From Hippea maritima DSM 10411 (GTDB taxonomy: Bacteria > Campylobacterota_A > Desulfurellia > Desulfurellales > Hippeaceae), in the NCBI RefSeq assembly GCF_000194135.1, contig NC_015318.1, positions 1,192,501-1,256,500 on the forward strand: a DNA stretch of 64,000 nucleotides, given 5' to 3'. Numbering within the stretch: position 1 is the first letter of the stretch; each line of letters opens with the position of its first letter. The notes under the pieces were generated by a model. It was not told the DNA's origin, ran no database searches, and worked only from the letters and a program-made list of their open reading frames with translations. The position numbers and the translations under genes were made by a program. This document shows positions 1 through 8,258 of this stretch, in pieces.

Positions 1-248
1 TGTTTCAAAGCCTCTTCTTTTGTTGATTCTATTATAGCCTCAAGTTCTTTTTTTATGGCTTCTTTATCTAAAATAAGTTCTTCTTTTTTTACTTGTGCTT
101 TAGAGGAAATATTATGGCCTTTCTTGTTGGATTCTTTGTCTTTTTGGGTATCTAATCGAGTTTCAAAGTGATTATTCTCTGTGCTATTATCTGCACCTTC
201 ACTTGAATCAAAATCCTCAAATATATATTCCTTAACCTCTATGGGCAT
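1..248 (-). CDS. fliH: Flagellar export-apparatus stator FliH, N-terminal part (runs off window)
   Basis: The reading frame begins at an ATG directly abutting the fliG stop codon and stays open to the window edge, giving about 82 residues. The visible part is acidic and Lys/Glu-rich (starting MPIEVKEYIFEDF), turning into a charged, probably helical stretch, as in the poorly conserved N-terminus of FliH. FliH tethers and restrains the FliI ATPase of the flagellar type III export apparatus. The call rests mainly on its position after fliF-fliG, the usual place of fliH. The conserved C-terminal domain lies outside the window, so family membership is inferred. Confidence 0.7.
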   Translation of the reverse strand, partial: MPIEVKEYIFEDFDSSEGADNSTENNHFETRLDTQKDKESNKKGHNISSKAQVKKEELILDKEAIKKELEAIIESTKEEALK

Positions 249-1277
249 TTAGGTTAACACCTCCTCTCCACCGCCACCTATGGAGATAACACCCTCTTCG
301 TCGAGTTTACGTACCACATCAACAATAACCTTTTGTGCTCTCTCAACATCCTTAACCTTAACAGCACCCAAGAACTCAAGCTCTTCCTTCAGTGTCTCAG
401 CTGCACGTGAGGACATATTGCTAAAGAATTTATCCTTAAGCTCATCCGATGCACCCTTAAGTGCCATAACAAGGTCTTTTTTATCCACATGCTTGAGCAA
501 TTCTTGGATATCTTGATCGCTGAGTTTCATAATATCCTCGAATACAAACATCATATCTCTGATTTGACTTGCAAGGTCAGGATTATGCTCGGCTATAGCA
601 TCGATTAAAGCCTTAGACTCTACCCTACCCATACGGTTAATGATCTCCGAAACCTTTCTAACACCGCCAAGTTCTATATTGGAACCACTAACATTTTCAA
701 GCTTGCTTTCCAATATCTCGGAGACATGTTTAATAACCGTAGGTGATACATTTTCAAGAGAGGCCATTCTTAAAGTTACATCGGCCTGCAATTCCTTAGG
801 CAAAAGGGATAACACTTCAGCTGCCGTTGACTGATCCAAATGAGCCAATATTATAGCTATGGTTTGAGGATGCTCATTTTGTATAAACTTAACAAGCTGT
901 TTGGGATCTATATTCTCAAGATAGTCAAACCCATAACTTGATTCCATCATTTTCACAAGCTTGTCGATTATACGCTGAGCCTCTTCAGGACCCAAGGTCT
1001 TAACCAAAATTTCCTTAGCATACTCAAGTCCGCCTACGCTCATGAACTCCTTAGCTTTAAGCATTTTGTAAAACTCATCAACAACCTGCCTTATGATTTT
1101 GGGATCAACAGTCTTCATAAAGGCTATTTCCTTCGAGATAGCCTCAATATCAGATTTTGGAAGAAATGATAAAACTTTTGCAGATAGCTCATCCCCCAAT
1201 ACTATTGTAAGTATAGCTGCTTTCTGGTGAGGACTGAGGTCGTCTACGCTTTTTATATCGGAAGATGTCTTGGCCAT
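249..1277 (-). CDS. fliG: Flagellar motor switch protein FliG
   Basis: FliG forms the rotor ring on the cytoplasmic face of the MS ring and transmits torque from the stator. The 342-residue product has the family's usual length. The N-terminal domain carries the typical LSPHQKAAILTIVLGDE start, the middle domain has the EHPQTIAIILAHL motif near residue 134, and the C-terminal torque helix region (roughly 225-335) is rich in charged residues. It sits 11 bp after fliF and directly abuts fliH, so it is translated from the same flagellar transcript. No anomalies are seen. Confidence 0.97.
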   Translation of the reverse strand: MAKTSSDIKSVDDLSPHQKAAILTIVLGDELSAKVLSFLPKSDIEAISKEIAFMKTVDPKIIRQVVDEFYKMLKAKEFMSVGGLEYAKEILVKTLGPEEAQRIIDKLVKMMESSYGFDYLENIDPKQLVKFIQNEHPQTIAIILAHLDQSTAAEVLSLLPKELQADVTLRMASLENVSPTVIKHVSEILESKLENVSGSNIELGGVRKVSEIINRMGRVESKALIDAIAEHNPDLASQIRDMMFVFEDIMKLSDQDIQELLKHVDKKDLVMALKGASDELKDKFFSNMSSRAAETLKEELEFLGAVKVKDVERAQKVIVDVVRKLDEEGVISIGGGGEEVLT

Positions 1278-1288
1278 ATGTTACACCC

Positions 1289-2941
1289 CTATTGTTTTGG
1301 CTTAGCGCTGATTAAAGTCTTCAAAAGGTTAGCAATTTCTTCTGGATTCTCCTCTGCCGCCTCTCTTATCTTGTCTTCCATCATATTTGCCCTTATCTTT
1401 TCTTCATCCACAACACCTTCTTCGTCGAGCTTTGATGCTATCTCTTCTTCTATTTCCCTTATACTTTTACCTTTAACCTCATTTTCAGTTAGCTCCTCAG
1501 ATGTAGTTTCAGCTGTTCCTTCTGTCTTTTTGGCTCTAACAGAAGAAACAGTCATCACATTCTTAATAAATTTACGCAAGAACAAAAAGTAAAACAATGC
1601 AAGTAAGAAAGCAACTAATGCATATTTATAATAGGATGCCAAATTAACAACCATATTACCACCGCCAAGCGAAACGTTTCCCATTTGTTTCTCTCCTGAC
1701 ATAGCAAACTTCATACATGTAACAGTAACCTTATCACCTCTTTTATTATCATAGCCAATAGCACTCATAACGGCCTGCTGGATAGTACTAATTGTATTTT
1801 GTGGTAAGGATTTAAACTTATATGAAACCACCTTTCCCTTTTTGTTTTTAACAGGTTCATATATACCATCAACAACAACGGCTGCAGATATTTTCTTTAT
1901 CTTAATTAAAGGACCTTCCGTTATGGTCTCCGTTCTGCCTACATCGTAATTTGTAATGGTTTTGGATTTTGAACTTTTGGCTGTGCCAGATGCCGCTGCC
2001 GCGTTGGTTTTATTGTCTATATTAGATATAACCCCTGGCACACCACCGCTTGTAGGTGTAGTTGAGGTAGACTCTTCATTCTCCTCACTAACAACTACAC
2101 TATTTGGATCATAAATAACGGATTTTTTCTTTATTTTACTAAGATCTAACTCCACATCAACGCTAACAACAAATTTATCCTTACCCAAAATAGGGGCAAG
2201 CATACTCTTTATTCTACTTTTATACCTCTGTTCAATAAATTGTTTATACTTAAGCTCATTAGCTGTAAGTAACTGCTCATCAGGTATATTTACAGATAAT
2301 AAATTACCATCACTATCAACAATCGTAACATCCTTGTATGAAAGTCCTGGAACAGCCGATGCGACCAGCTTCTGTATAGCTACAATCTGCTGCCTTGTTA
2401 GAGGCTTGTACAAATCAAGCACTATACTTGCCGTAGGTGGTTGTTGACTCTCCGTAAATATTGTAGGTTTTGGAATAGCTATATTAACCTTAGCCGATTT
2501 TATCTCATTTATATTTGCAATAGTCCTTGTAAGTTCACCTTCAAGAGCCCGTATGTAGTTAATATTCTCGACAAAATTAGTTGTACTGAAATTCTGCTTA
2601 TCAAATATCTCAAAACCAACAACCCCATGCTTTGGAAGCCCTGCCGCAACAAGATCAAGCCTAAGACTATAAACCATATCTTTTGGCACCTCTATAACCG
2701 TACCACCATTTATGAGTTTATACTTTACCCCATGTTGATTAAGATATGTAACTATATCAGACGCATCTTTGGCATTGAGATTTGTAAATAGAGGAGCATA
2801 CGCAACCTTTGATGATGCAATTAAAATAAAAAGAATTCCCGCAACAAGCACACCAACAGAGCTAAATAGAATTATCCTCTGTTGACGATTCATAGTATTA
2901 TAAAACTTCTTAACCTGTTCCAAAAACAATTTAAAGTTCAT
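1289..2941 (-). CDS. fliF: Flagellar MS-ring protein FliF
   Basis: FliF oligomerises in the inner membrane to form the MS ring on which the basal body is built. The 550-residue product has two membrane segments, near residues 24-45 and 437-457, which bracket a large periplasmic region. That region contains ring-building motifs such as NYIRALEGELTRTI and LVASAVPGL. The cytoplasmic C-terminus (about 460-550) is highly charged and holds the FliG-binding tail. It lies between fliE and fliG in a compact operon. Length and topology are normal for the family. Confidence 0.97.
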   Translation of the reverse strand: MNFKLFLEQVKKFYNTMNRQQRIILFSSVGVLVAGILFILIASSKVAYAPLFTNLNAKDASDIVTYLNQHGVKYKLINGGTVIEVPKDMVYSLRLDLVAAGLPKHGVVGFEIFDKQNFSTTNFVENINYIRALEGELTRTIANINEIKSAKVNIAIPKPTIFTESQQPPTASIVLDLYKPLTRQQIVAIQKLVASAVPGLSYKDVTIVDSDGNLLSVNIPDEQLLTANELKYKQFIEQRYKSRIKSMLAPILGKDKFVVSVDVELDLSKIKKKSVIYDPNSVVVSEENEESTSTTPTSGGVPGVISNIDNKTNAAAASGTAKSSKSKTITNYDVGRTETITEGPLIKIKKISAAVVVDGIYEPVKNKKGKVVSYKFKSLPQNTISTIQQAVMSAIGYDNKRGDKVTVTCMKFAMSGEKQMGNVSLGGGNMVVNLASYYKYALVAFLLALFYFLFLRKFIKNVMTVSSVRAKKTEGTAETTSEELTENEVKGKSIREIEEEIASKLDEEGVVDEEKIRANMMEDKIREAAEENPEEIANLLKTLISAKPKQ

Positions 2942-2984
2942 GCTAAGACAATATAATAAAAACGGTTAATTTAGCAACAAAAAA

Positions 2985-3284
2985 CTATACTTGCATGCGC
3001 ATTACTTCTTTGTAGGCCTCTATAGCTTTGTTGCGGATCTCTGTAAGGAGTTTTAACGATACATCGGCCTTTTCTATGGCCATAACGGCATCCTGTATGT
3101 TTTCCATCTTACCTGAGGCTATATCTTTAATAGATTCATCAGCTTTATTTTGTAACTTATTTACTTCATCGAGAGATTTCTTTAGTATATCTGCAAATGA
3201 ATCCCCTTCTGGTTTTTCTGCCTTGGGATTGTTATCTATTTGGCTATTATCTATAGGTTTTAATACTACATCTTTTATATCCAT
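2985..3284 (-). CDS. fliE: Flagellar hook-basal body protein FliE
   Basis: A 99-residue protein of typical FliE length. It ends in the conserved C-terminal block (DAVMAIEKADVSLKLLTEIR followed by NKAIEAYKEVMRMQV). FliE is the junction protein between the MS ring and the proximal rod, and is needed to start rod export. The N-terminal third is variable and polar. The gene lies 34 bp after flgC and about 43 bp before fliF, within the same flagellar operon. Confidence 0.95.
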   Translation of the reverse strand: MDIKDVVLKPIDNSQIDNNPKAEKPEGDSFADILKKSLDEVNKLQNKADESIKDIASGKMENIQDAVMAIEKADVSLKLLTEIRNKAIEAYKEVMRMQV

Positions 3285-3318
3285 ACTACATCCATAATAA
3301 CCCGCTTTTTAGTCTTTT

Positions 3319-3732
3319 TCAAGCCCTTAATATACCTAAAGCAGCTTGAATTGTTTGCTTTGCCGAATCTATTACCGATGCATTAGCCTGATATGTTCTC
3401 ATTGCATCTATTAGGTTTGTCATCTCTATAACTGGGTTAATGTTGGGATATGCTACATAACCATCTTTATTGGCAAGAGGATTCGATGGGTCATAAACTA
3501 ACTTTGGAGGCGTATCATCCCTGATAATATCAGCTACTTGCACTTTTTTAAGTACATCAGAAAACTTTGAATATCCAATAGCCTCAAAAACAACATCTCT
3601 TCTCTTATAAGGACCACCTTCTGGTGTTCTTACTGTATCGGCGTTAGCTATATTTGAAGATATTATATTCATCCTTAAACGCTGGGCACTCATACCACTT
3701 GAGGCTATATTCATACTATCAAATATGCTCAT
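3319..3732 (-). CDS. flgC: Flagellar proximal rod protein FlgC
   Basis: A 137-residue rod protein. The N-terminal flagellar rod signature is clear (NIASSGMSAQRLRMNIISSN followed by IANADT), and the C-terminal heptad-type helix is present (PVIEMTNLIDAMRTYQANAS). These two helices form the coiled-coil core shared by rod and hook proteins. FlgC is exported through the flagellar secretion system and assembles the proximal rod with FlgB. The gene follows flgB by 9 bp. Confidence 0.97.
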   Translation of the reverse strand: MSIFDSMNIASSGMSAQRLRMNIISSNIANADTVRTPEGGPYKRRDVVFEAIGYSKFSDVLKKVQVADIIRDDTPPKLVYDPSNPLANKDGYVAYPNINPVIEMTNLIDAMRTYQANASVIDSAKQTIQAALGILRA

Positions 3733-3741
3733 CTACCCCCC

Positions 3742-4140
3742 CTATGCATTTCTTGTTGATGAGATTATATCTTTATACTCGTTAAACTTATAACGCTCAA
3801 AAGCTGTTAATGTGTTGATAATCAATGTGTTTTTGGCAAGGTAGGTCAACTCTTTATCCAACTTCACGTTGTTCTGGTCATTTTTGACCAAATAATCATC
3901 AACATCTTTTTTTACTATGTAATCTAAATCCTCTTTAGGCTTTATATGCTTTTCATTATCTACTTTAAGCTTCAAATCGTTCTGTCTTAGTTTTAATATG
4001 TCATTAAACGGTATATGCTTAGCCTTATAATTGGGAGTATCCGCATTTGCTATATTGCTTGCTATAAGATCCTGCCTTAAGTTGGCAACATCTAAACCGT
4101 ATTTTAAATAGTTAAAAGTAGAATCATTTAGAAAAACCAT
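3742..4140 (-). CDS. flgB: Flagellar proximal rod protein FlgB
   Basis: A proximal rod protein of 132 residues. The rod signature DLIASNIANADTPNYKAKHI lies near the N-terminus and a C-terminal helix follows. The ATG at 4140 is chosen, rather than an in-frame ATG 21 codons upstream, because a GGAGG ribosome binding site lies just upstream of it and because FlgB proteins start close to a sequence like MVFLNDSTFNYLKYGLD. It is the first gene of the flgB-flgC-fliE-fliF-fliG-fliH operon and lies just downstream of a candidate sigma-54 promoter. Confidence 0.95.
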   Translation of the reverse strand: MVFLNDSTFNYLKYGLDVANLRQDLIASNIANADTPNYKAKHIPFNDILKLRQNDLKLKVDNEKHIKPKEDLDYIVKKDVDDYLVKNDQNNVKLDKELTYLAKNTLIINTLTAFERYKFNEYKDIISSTRNA

Positions 4141-4163
4141 ACAACACCTCCAATATTTTGTTA

Positions 4164-4178
4164 GCAAAAAATATTCCA
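4164..4178 (-). promoter_or_regulatory. Candidate sigma-54 (-24/-12) promoter of the flgB operon
   Basis: Read on the minus strand the sequence is TGGAATATTTTTTGC. This has the invariant GG and GC dinucleotides at the exact spacing of the RpoN consensus TGGCAC-N5-TTGC. The predicted transcript would start about 12 bp downstream, immediately before the flgB ribosome binding site. RpoN control of rod and hook genes is known in several flagellated lineages. The match is incomplete (CAC replaced by AAT), so this is a candidate only. Confidence 0.5.
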
Positions 4179-4227
4179 CAAGCATAAAAATGGAATTAAC
4201 CACTTCAAATGTTACATGAATTACTCA

Positions 4228-4256
4228 TTGACCTTGGCTATGAATTATTATAGAAT
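4228..4256 (+). promoter_or_regulatory. Sigma-70 type promoter of the GAF/HD-GYP gene
   Basis: TTGACC and TAGAAT are separated by 17 bp, each box matching the consensus at five of six positions. The predicted transcription start falls 2-3 bases before the ATG of the following gene, which implies a leaderless or nearly leaderless message. Confidence 0.55.
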
Positions 4257-4264
4257 TAAAAACT

Positions 4265-6343
4265 ATGGGGGAGGCAGATAAATTACTTATAAAAGCCTTA
4301 GAGTTATCAAATAAGATAATAAAAGGAGACTACAAGAAGCATAATTGGAAGCTTATCTTAGATAGTATTGCCCAGTTATGCGGAGTTGACGGTGCATTTA
4401 TAGGATTCTGGTATGGTGGATCTATTAAATTCAAATACTCTTCGTTTTTTATGGCAAAAAACTATCCAAAGCGTATATATCCACAACTTTATGAAGTGCC
4501 ACTTGAATCAAGAAAAGAGTTTTATAAAAAACTAAAAAAAGACGGCTTTCTGATAATAAACGATTATCAGAACTACCCTCTGGCTTTAAAATCCTGGCTT
4601 GATATAGGGTTAAAATCGTTGCTTGCTGTCCTAATAAAAAGCGATGAACACATATTCGGTTCACTACACTTAATAAGCCTTAAAAAAATAAAGGATTTCT
4701 CGGAAGATGAGGTAAAAATATTAAAAACAATAGCCGATACAATAGCATCAGAACTTCAAAAAGAGGTGTACATAAAACAAATAGAAATAGAAAAAGAAAA
4801 AAACAAAAAGCAACTTGAGTTATTCAAGCTAATAGATTCAAGAACAAATCAACATTTCTCGGTAAATCTCATAGCTGAAGCCTTAAAAAAGATAAAAGAA
4901 ATTGCTCATGCAGATATGATGTGCTTTCTTTTTGCTTCAGAAAACCTCTACATAACATTAAACGATAAAGTAGAAATAGGTGATATAGAGGCAAGTAAAA
5001 AGAATATGATATACAGCATATGGAAAAACAACACAAAAACTGTTTCTCAGAGTTGCTCGACCGATAAAAACTACCCAAAGCATTGTATATATATACCAAT
5101 TTTATCTAACAACAAAATAGTAGGTGTGTTTGGATTCGGTTTTACAGAAGAACCTCCGCATGAATTCAAAGAAGAACTTGAAACATTTCAAAATGCTTTA
5201 GCCCATTTTATTTCAATAATCTATACATACAAGACAATCCGCTCTGTTTTCAGTGAATTGTCTGATACAGAAGAGGGGCTTATACAGGCGTTTGTCTACT
5301 CAACAGAGGCAAAGGATATTTACACAAGGGGACACTCAGAACATGTAGCAACATACTCAAAACTTATAGCAAGAAAATTAGGTCTCGATATGTATCAACA
5401 GGAGATGATGTATAACGCTGGGTTGTTGCACGATATAGGTAAAATCGGTATACCCGATGCAATACTACTAAAACCAAGCAAATTAACACCATTTGAATTT
5501 GAAATAATGAAGTATCATCCTGTAATATCATACGAAATTGTCAAAAATGTCCCAAAGTTTAAAGGTATCGCCAAGTGTATAAGACACCATCACGAAAAAA
5601 TGGACGGTAGCGGTTACCCAGACGGCTTAAAAGAGCCTCAAATAGAATTGGGGGCAAGAATATTAACAATAGCAGACATATTCGACGCTTTAACGACAGA
5701 TAGGCCTTATAGAAAAGCCTTAACACCAGAAAAAGCCATAGAAATATTAAAAAAAGAAAAGGTTGACCAAAATATCTTATCAAAAGTAGAAGATGTCTTA
5801 AAGAAGGGCTTTATAAAAGAGGCAGAATATAAAAGTACATTCATACCAGAAAAAATAGAACATCTGCGTAAACATATTGCAGAACTCGACTATATGACAG
5901 GGCTAAAAAGAAGAAGTTATCTCATAAGGGCTATGGATAACTTCATCAAGGAAAACAAGCCCTTTATCTTGTTCATGGTTGATATAAAAAATACAGCATA
6001 CATAAACCATAGATACGGTAGAGATGTAGGAGATAAAATAATACTCTTCGTTGCAGATGAACTTAAAAAAATTCTAAAAAAAGAAGCATTGGCCCGAACA
6101 TCTGCCGATGCCTTTATGTTTATGTACACAGGAGATGATGCAGAAAGCTTTCAAAACATCATATCAAATCAACTAAAAAATGGAATACTGCAGAAGATAA
6201 AAGATAAAAACTGCATAATAGACGAAAATGAAGCAAAAAACATAATAGGATGCTACATAACCTACTCAAAATTTCCTCAAGACGGTAAAACGGCTGATGA
6301 ACTAATGTATATATGCTCATCAAAAAACGCAAAGAAGCAATAA
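4265..6343 (+). CDS. GAF-GAF-HD-GYP-degenerate GGDEF protein (cyclic-di-GMP phosphodiesterase type)
   Basis: A 692-residue soluble signalling protein. Two GAF-like sensor regions occupy roughly residues 15-165 and 185-325. An HD-GYP phosphodiesterase domain follows (335-500), with the full signature LLHDIGKIGIPD near 388 and HHEKMDGSGYPDG near 440, so it probably hydrolyses cyclic-di-GMP. The C-terminal 160 residues resemble a GGDEF domain (YMTGLKRRSYL, FILFMVDIK), but the catalytic GGDEF stretch reads SADAF, so it is presumably not a cyclase. There is no ribosome binding site upstream of the ATG; a GGGGGAGG lies just inside the gene. It begins a plus-strand group that continues through zapE. 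Confidence 0.88.
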   Translation: MGEADKLLIKALELSNKIIKGDYKKHNWKLILDSIAQLCGVDGAFIGFWYGGSIKFKYSSFFMAKNYPKRIYPQLYEVPLESRKEFYKKLKKDGFLIINDYQNYPLALKSWLDIGLKSLLAVLIKSDEHIFGSLHLISLKKIKDFSEDEVKILKTIADTIASELQKEVYIKQIEIEKEKNKKQLELFKLIDSRTNQHFSVNLIAEALKKIKEIAHADMMCFLFASENLYITLNDKVEIGDIEASKKNMIYSIWKNNTKTVSQSCSTDKNYPKHCIYIPILSNNKIVGVFGFGFTEEPPHEFKEELETFQNALAHFISIIYTYKTIRSVFSELSDTEEGLIQAFVYSTEAKDIYTRGHSEHVATYSKLIARKLGLDMYQQEMMYNAGLLHDIGKIGIPDAILLKPSKLTPFEFEIMKYHPVISYEIVKNVPKFKGIAKCIRHHHEKMDGSGYPDGLKEPQIELGARILTIADIFDALTTDRPYRKALTPEKAIEILKKEKVDQNILSKVEDVLKKGFIKEAEYKSTFIPEKIEHLRKHIAELDYMTGLKRRSYLIRAMDNFIKENKPFILFMVDIKNTAYINHRYGRDVGDKIILFVADELKKILKKEALARTSADAFMFMYTGDDAESFQNIISNQLKNGILQKIKDKNCIIDENEAKNIIGCYITYSKFPQDGKTADELMYICSSKNAKKQ

Positions 6344-6349
6344 AGTATT

Positions 6350-7318
6350 ATGCTGAGTTTTACTCTAAGAAAAAAAGCTGAACTCATACCAACATTCTTT
6401 GGCATAACCTTCATTATATTCATAATAATCCACCTCTCTCCGGGCAATCCAGTCAATGCAACAGGCGGATTTAACCCAAATGTAAGCTATGAGTCTTTAA
6501 AAAACATGGAAAAGATTTACCATCTAAATGAGCCAGTTTATGTCCAATACTGGGAGTGGTTGAAGTCTTTAGTTAGGCTTGATTTTGGCTATAGCTTAAT
6601 AGATGGTGTAAGCGTCTCAAAAAAAATTTTAAGCAGTCTACCTATAACACTTCTCATAAATATTGTAGTGTTAGTTTTGTCAATTTCAATTTCAATTCCT
6701 ATAGGCATAATTGGAGCAGCCAAAAAGGACTCATGGATTGATAAATTCTTTACATTCTTCGTATTTAGCGGATATGCAATGCCTTCTTTCTGGCTTGCTT
6801 TGCTTTTAATGATACTTTTAAGTGTAAAATGGCACATTCTACCTTTAGCAGGGCTCCATTCATTTAACGCAAAACCAGGCAGCTTTGGCTGGTATATAGA
6901 TGAGGTAAAACATCTTGCTATGCCCATATTTATAGGTGTATTTGGCTCACTGGCAGGGTTTTCAAGGTATGTAAGAAGTGGTGTAATAGATACTCTGGAT
7001 AAAGATTTTGTAAAATTGATGTTTATAAGAGGAATCAGCAAAAAGAGAATACTATACAAGCATGCATTAAAAAATGCTCTACTGCCACTTATTACAATAA
7101 TGGGATTATCCATACCATCCCTAATTGGTGGAAGTGTTATTATTGAATCAATATTTGCAATACCCGGCATGGGAAGGCTCTTCTATTTTTCCGCAATGGC
7201 AAGAGATTACCCTACAGTAATGGGCATTCTAACCATAAGTACTATACTAACACTATTTGGAAATCTTATAGCTGATATATGTTATGCTTTGACAGATCCA
7301 AGGATAAAGTATGACTGA
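6350..7318 (+). CDS. ABC transporter permease, DppB/OppB type, without partner genes
   Basis: A 322-residue inner-membrane permease with about six membrane segments. It has the BPD_transp_1 loop typical of peptide/nickel importers (FIRGISKKRILYKHALKNAL) and the usual ending (AIPGMGRLFYFSAMARDYP, then DPRIKYD). It resembles the DppB-type permease at 58651-59655 in organisation. No substrate-binding protein, second permease or ATPase is adjacent; the neighbours are a signalling gene 7 bp upstream and a radical SAM gene overlapping its end. It may work with components encoded elsewhere. The substrate is unknown. Confidence 0.88.
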   Translation: MLSFTLRKKAELIPTFFGITFIIFIIIHLSPGNPVNATGGFNPNVSYESLKNMEKIYHLNEPVYVQYWEWLKSLVRLDFGYSLIDGVSVSKKILSSLPITLLINIVVLVLSISISIPIGIIGAAKKDSWIDKFFTFFVFSGYAMPSFWLALLLMILLSVKWHILPLAGLHSFNAKPGSFGWYIDEVKHLAMPIFIGVFGSLAGFSRYVRSGVIDTLDKDFVKLMFIRGISKKRILYKHALKNALLPLITIMGLSIPSLIGGSVIIESIFAIPGMGRLFYFSAMARDYPTVMGILTISTILTLFGNLIADICYALTDPRIKYD

Positions 7319-8258
7319 ATTTACGCCCTTATACATAAAAACCTATGAGGAAGGCAAATTTGATGAAAAAATAGAACACGCATACGATATTTTAAAAAAC
7401 TGTAGACTCTGCCCGCGGCTATGTAAGGTAAATAGATTAAAAGGCAAAAAAGGGATATGCAACACAGCTGAGCCACCAGCAATAGCAGATTACTTTCCCC
7501 ATTTTGGTGAGGAGGATGTCCTTGTTGGGAAAAACGGATCAGGCACAATATTTATATCGTGCTGTAATCTATTGTGCATATACTGTCAAAATGCCTCAAC
7601 AAGCCATCTATGCGAAGGCAACACCACCACCATAGAAAATTTTGCCCAAATGATGATATCCTTACAAAACAAAGGGTGTCATAACATAAATATAGTAACA
7701 CCCACACACATTGTACCACAACTCTTGATGGCTTTGAAAATAGCTATAGAGAAGGGTCTTCATATTCCACTTATCTATAATACAAGCGGATATGAGTTAG
7801 CTAACACTTTGAGTATTTTAGATGGCATTGTCGACATTTACATGCCTGATTTCAAATACTGGGACAGCCAAACAGCTGAGGCGTATTCATCAGCCAAAGA
7901 CTATCCAGAAATAACAAGAAACGCCATAAAAATAATGCATAAACAGGTGGGTGACTTGATTATAGAAAACGGTATAGCAAAAAGAGGACTGCTTATAAGG
8001 CATCTAATTTTACCCAATAGACTTGCAGGCACAAAAAATATAGTAAACTTCATAGCCAAAGAAATATCTCCTAACACATACACCAATATAATGGCTCAAT
8101 ATAAACCTTTCGGTTTGGCTTACAGATTTGACGAAATTGCAAGGCCGATAACAGAAGAAGAATACTTAGAAGCCCTATTGTGGGCCAAAGAGGCAGGTCT
8201 AAAGAGACTTGATAAAACCTGCTATGAGTTTTTAAAAAAGAGGGGTATAGAGGAATGA
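7311..8258 (+). CDS. Radical SAM protein, PflX/COG1313 family
   Basis: A 315-residue radical SAM enzyme. The cluster-binding motif appears as CNLLCIYC near residue 84, in the CxxxCxxC form that coordinates a 4Fe-4S cluster cleaving S-adenosylmethionine. A Cys-rich N-terminal segment (CRLCPRLCKVNRLKGKKGIC, about 31-50) is typical of the PflX group, which is annotated as pyruvate-formate-lyase-activating-like. No glycyl radical enzyme lies nearby, so its target is unknown. It overlaps the preceding permease by 8 bp and the next gene by 4 bp, which indicates translational coupling. Confidence 0.88.
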   Translation: MTEFTPLYIKTYEEGKFDEKIEHAYDILKNCRLCPRLCKVNRLKGKKGICNTAEPPAIADYFPHFGEEDVLVGKNGSGTIFISCCNLLCIYCQNASTSHLCEGNTTTIENFAQMMISLQNKGCHNINIVTPTHIVPQLLMALKIAIEKGLHIPLIYNTSGYELANTLSILDGIVDIYMPDFKYWDSQTAEAYSSAKDYPEITRNAIKIMHKQVGDLIIENGIAKRGLLIRHLILPNRLAGTKNIVNFIAKEISPNTYTNIMAQYKPFGLAYRFDEIARPITEEEYLEALLWAKEAGLKRLDKTCYEFLKKRGIEE

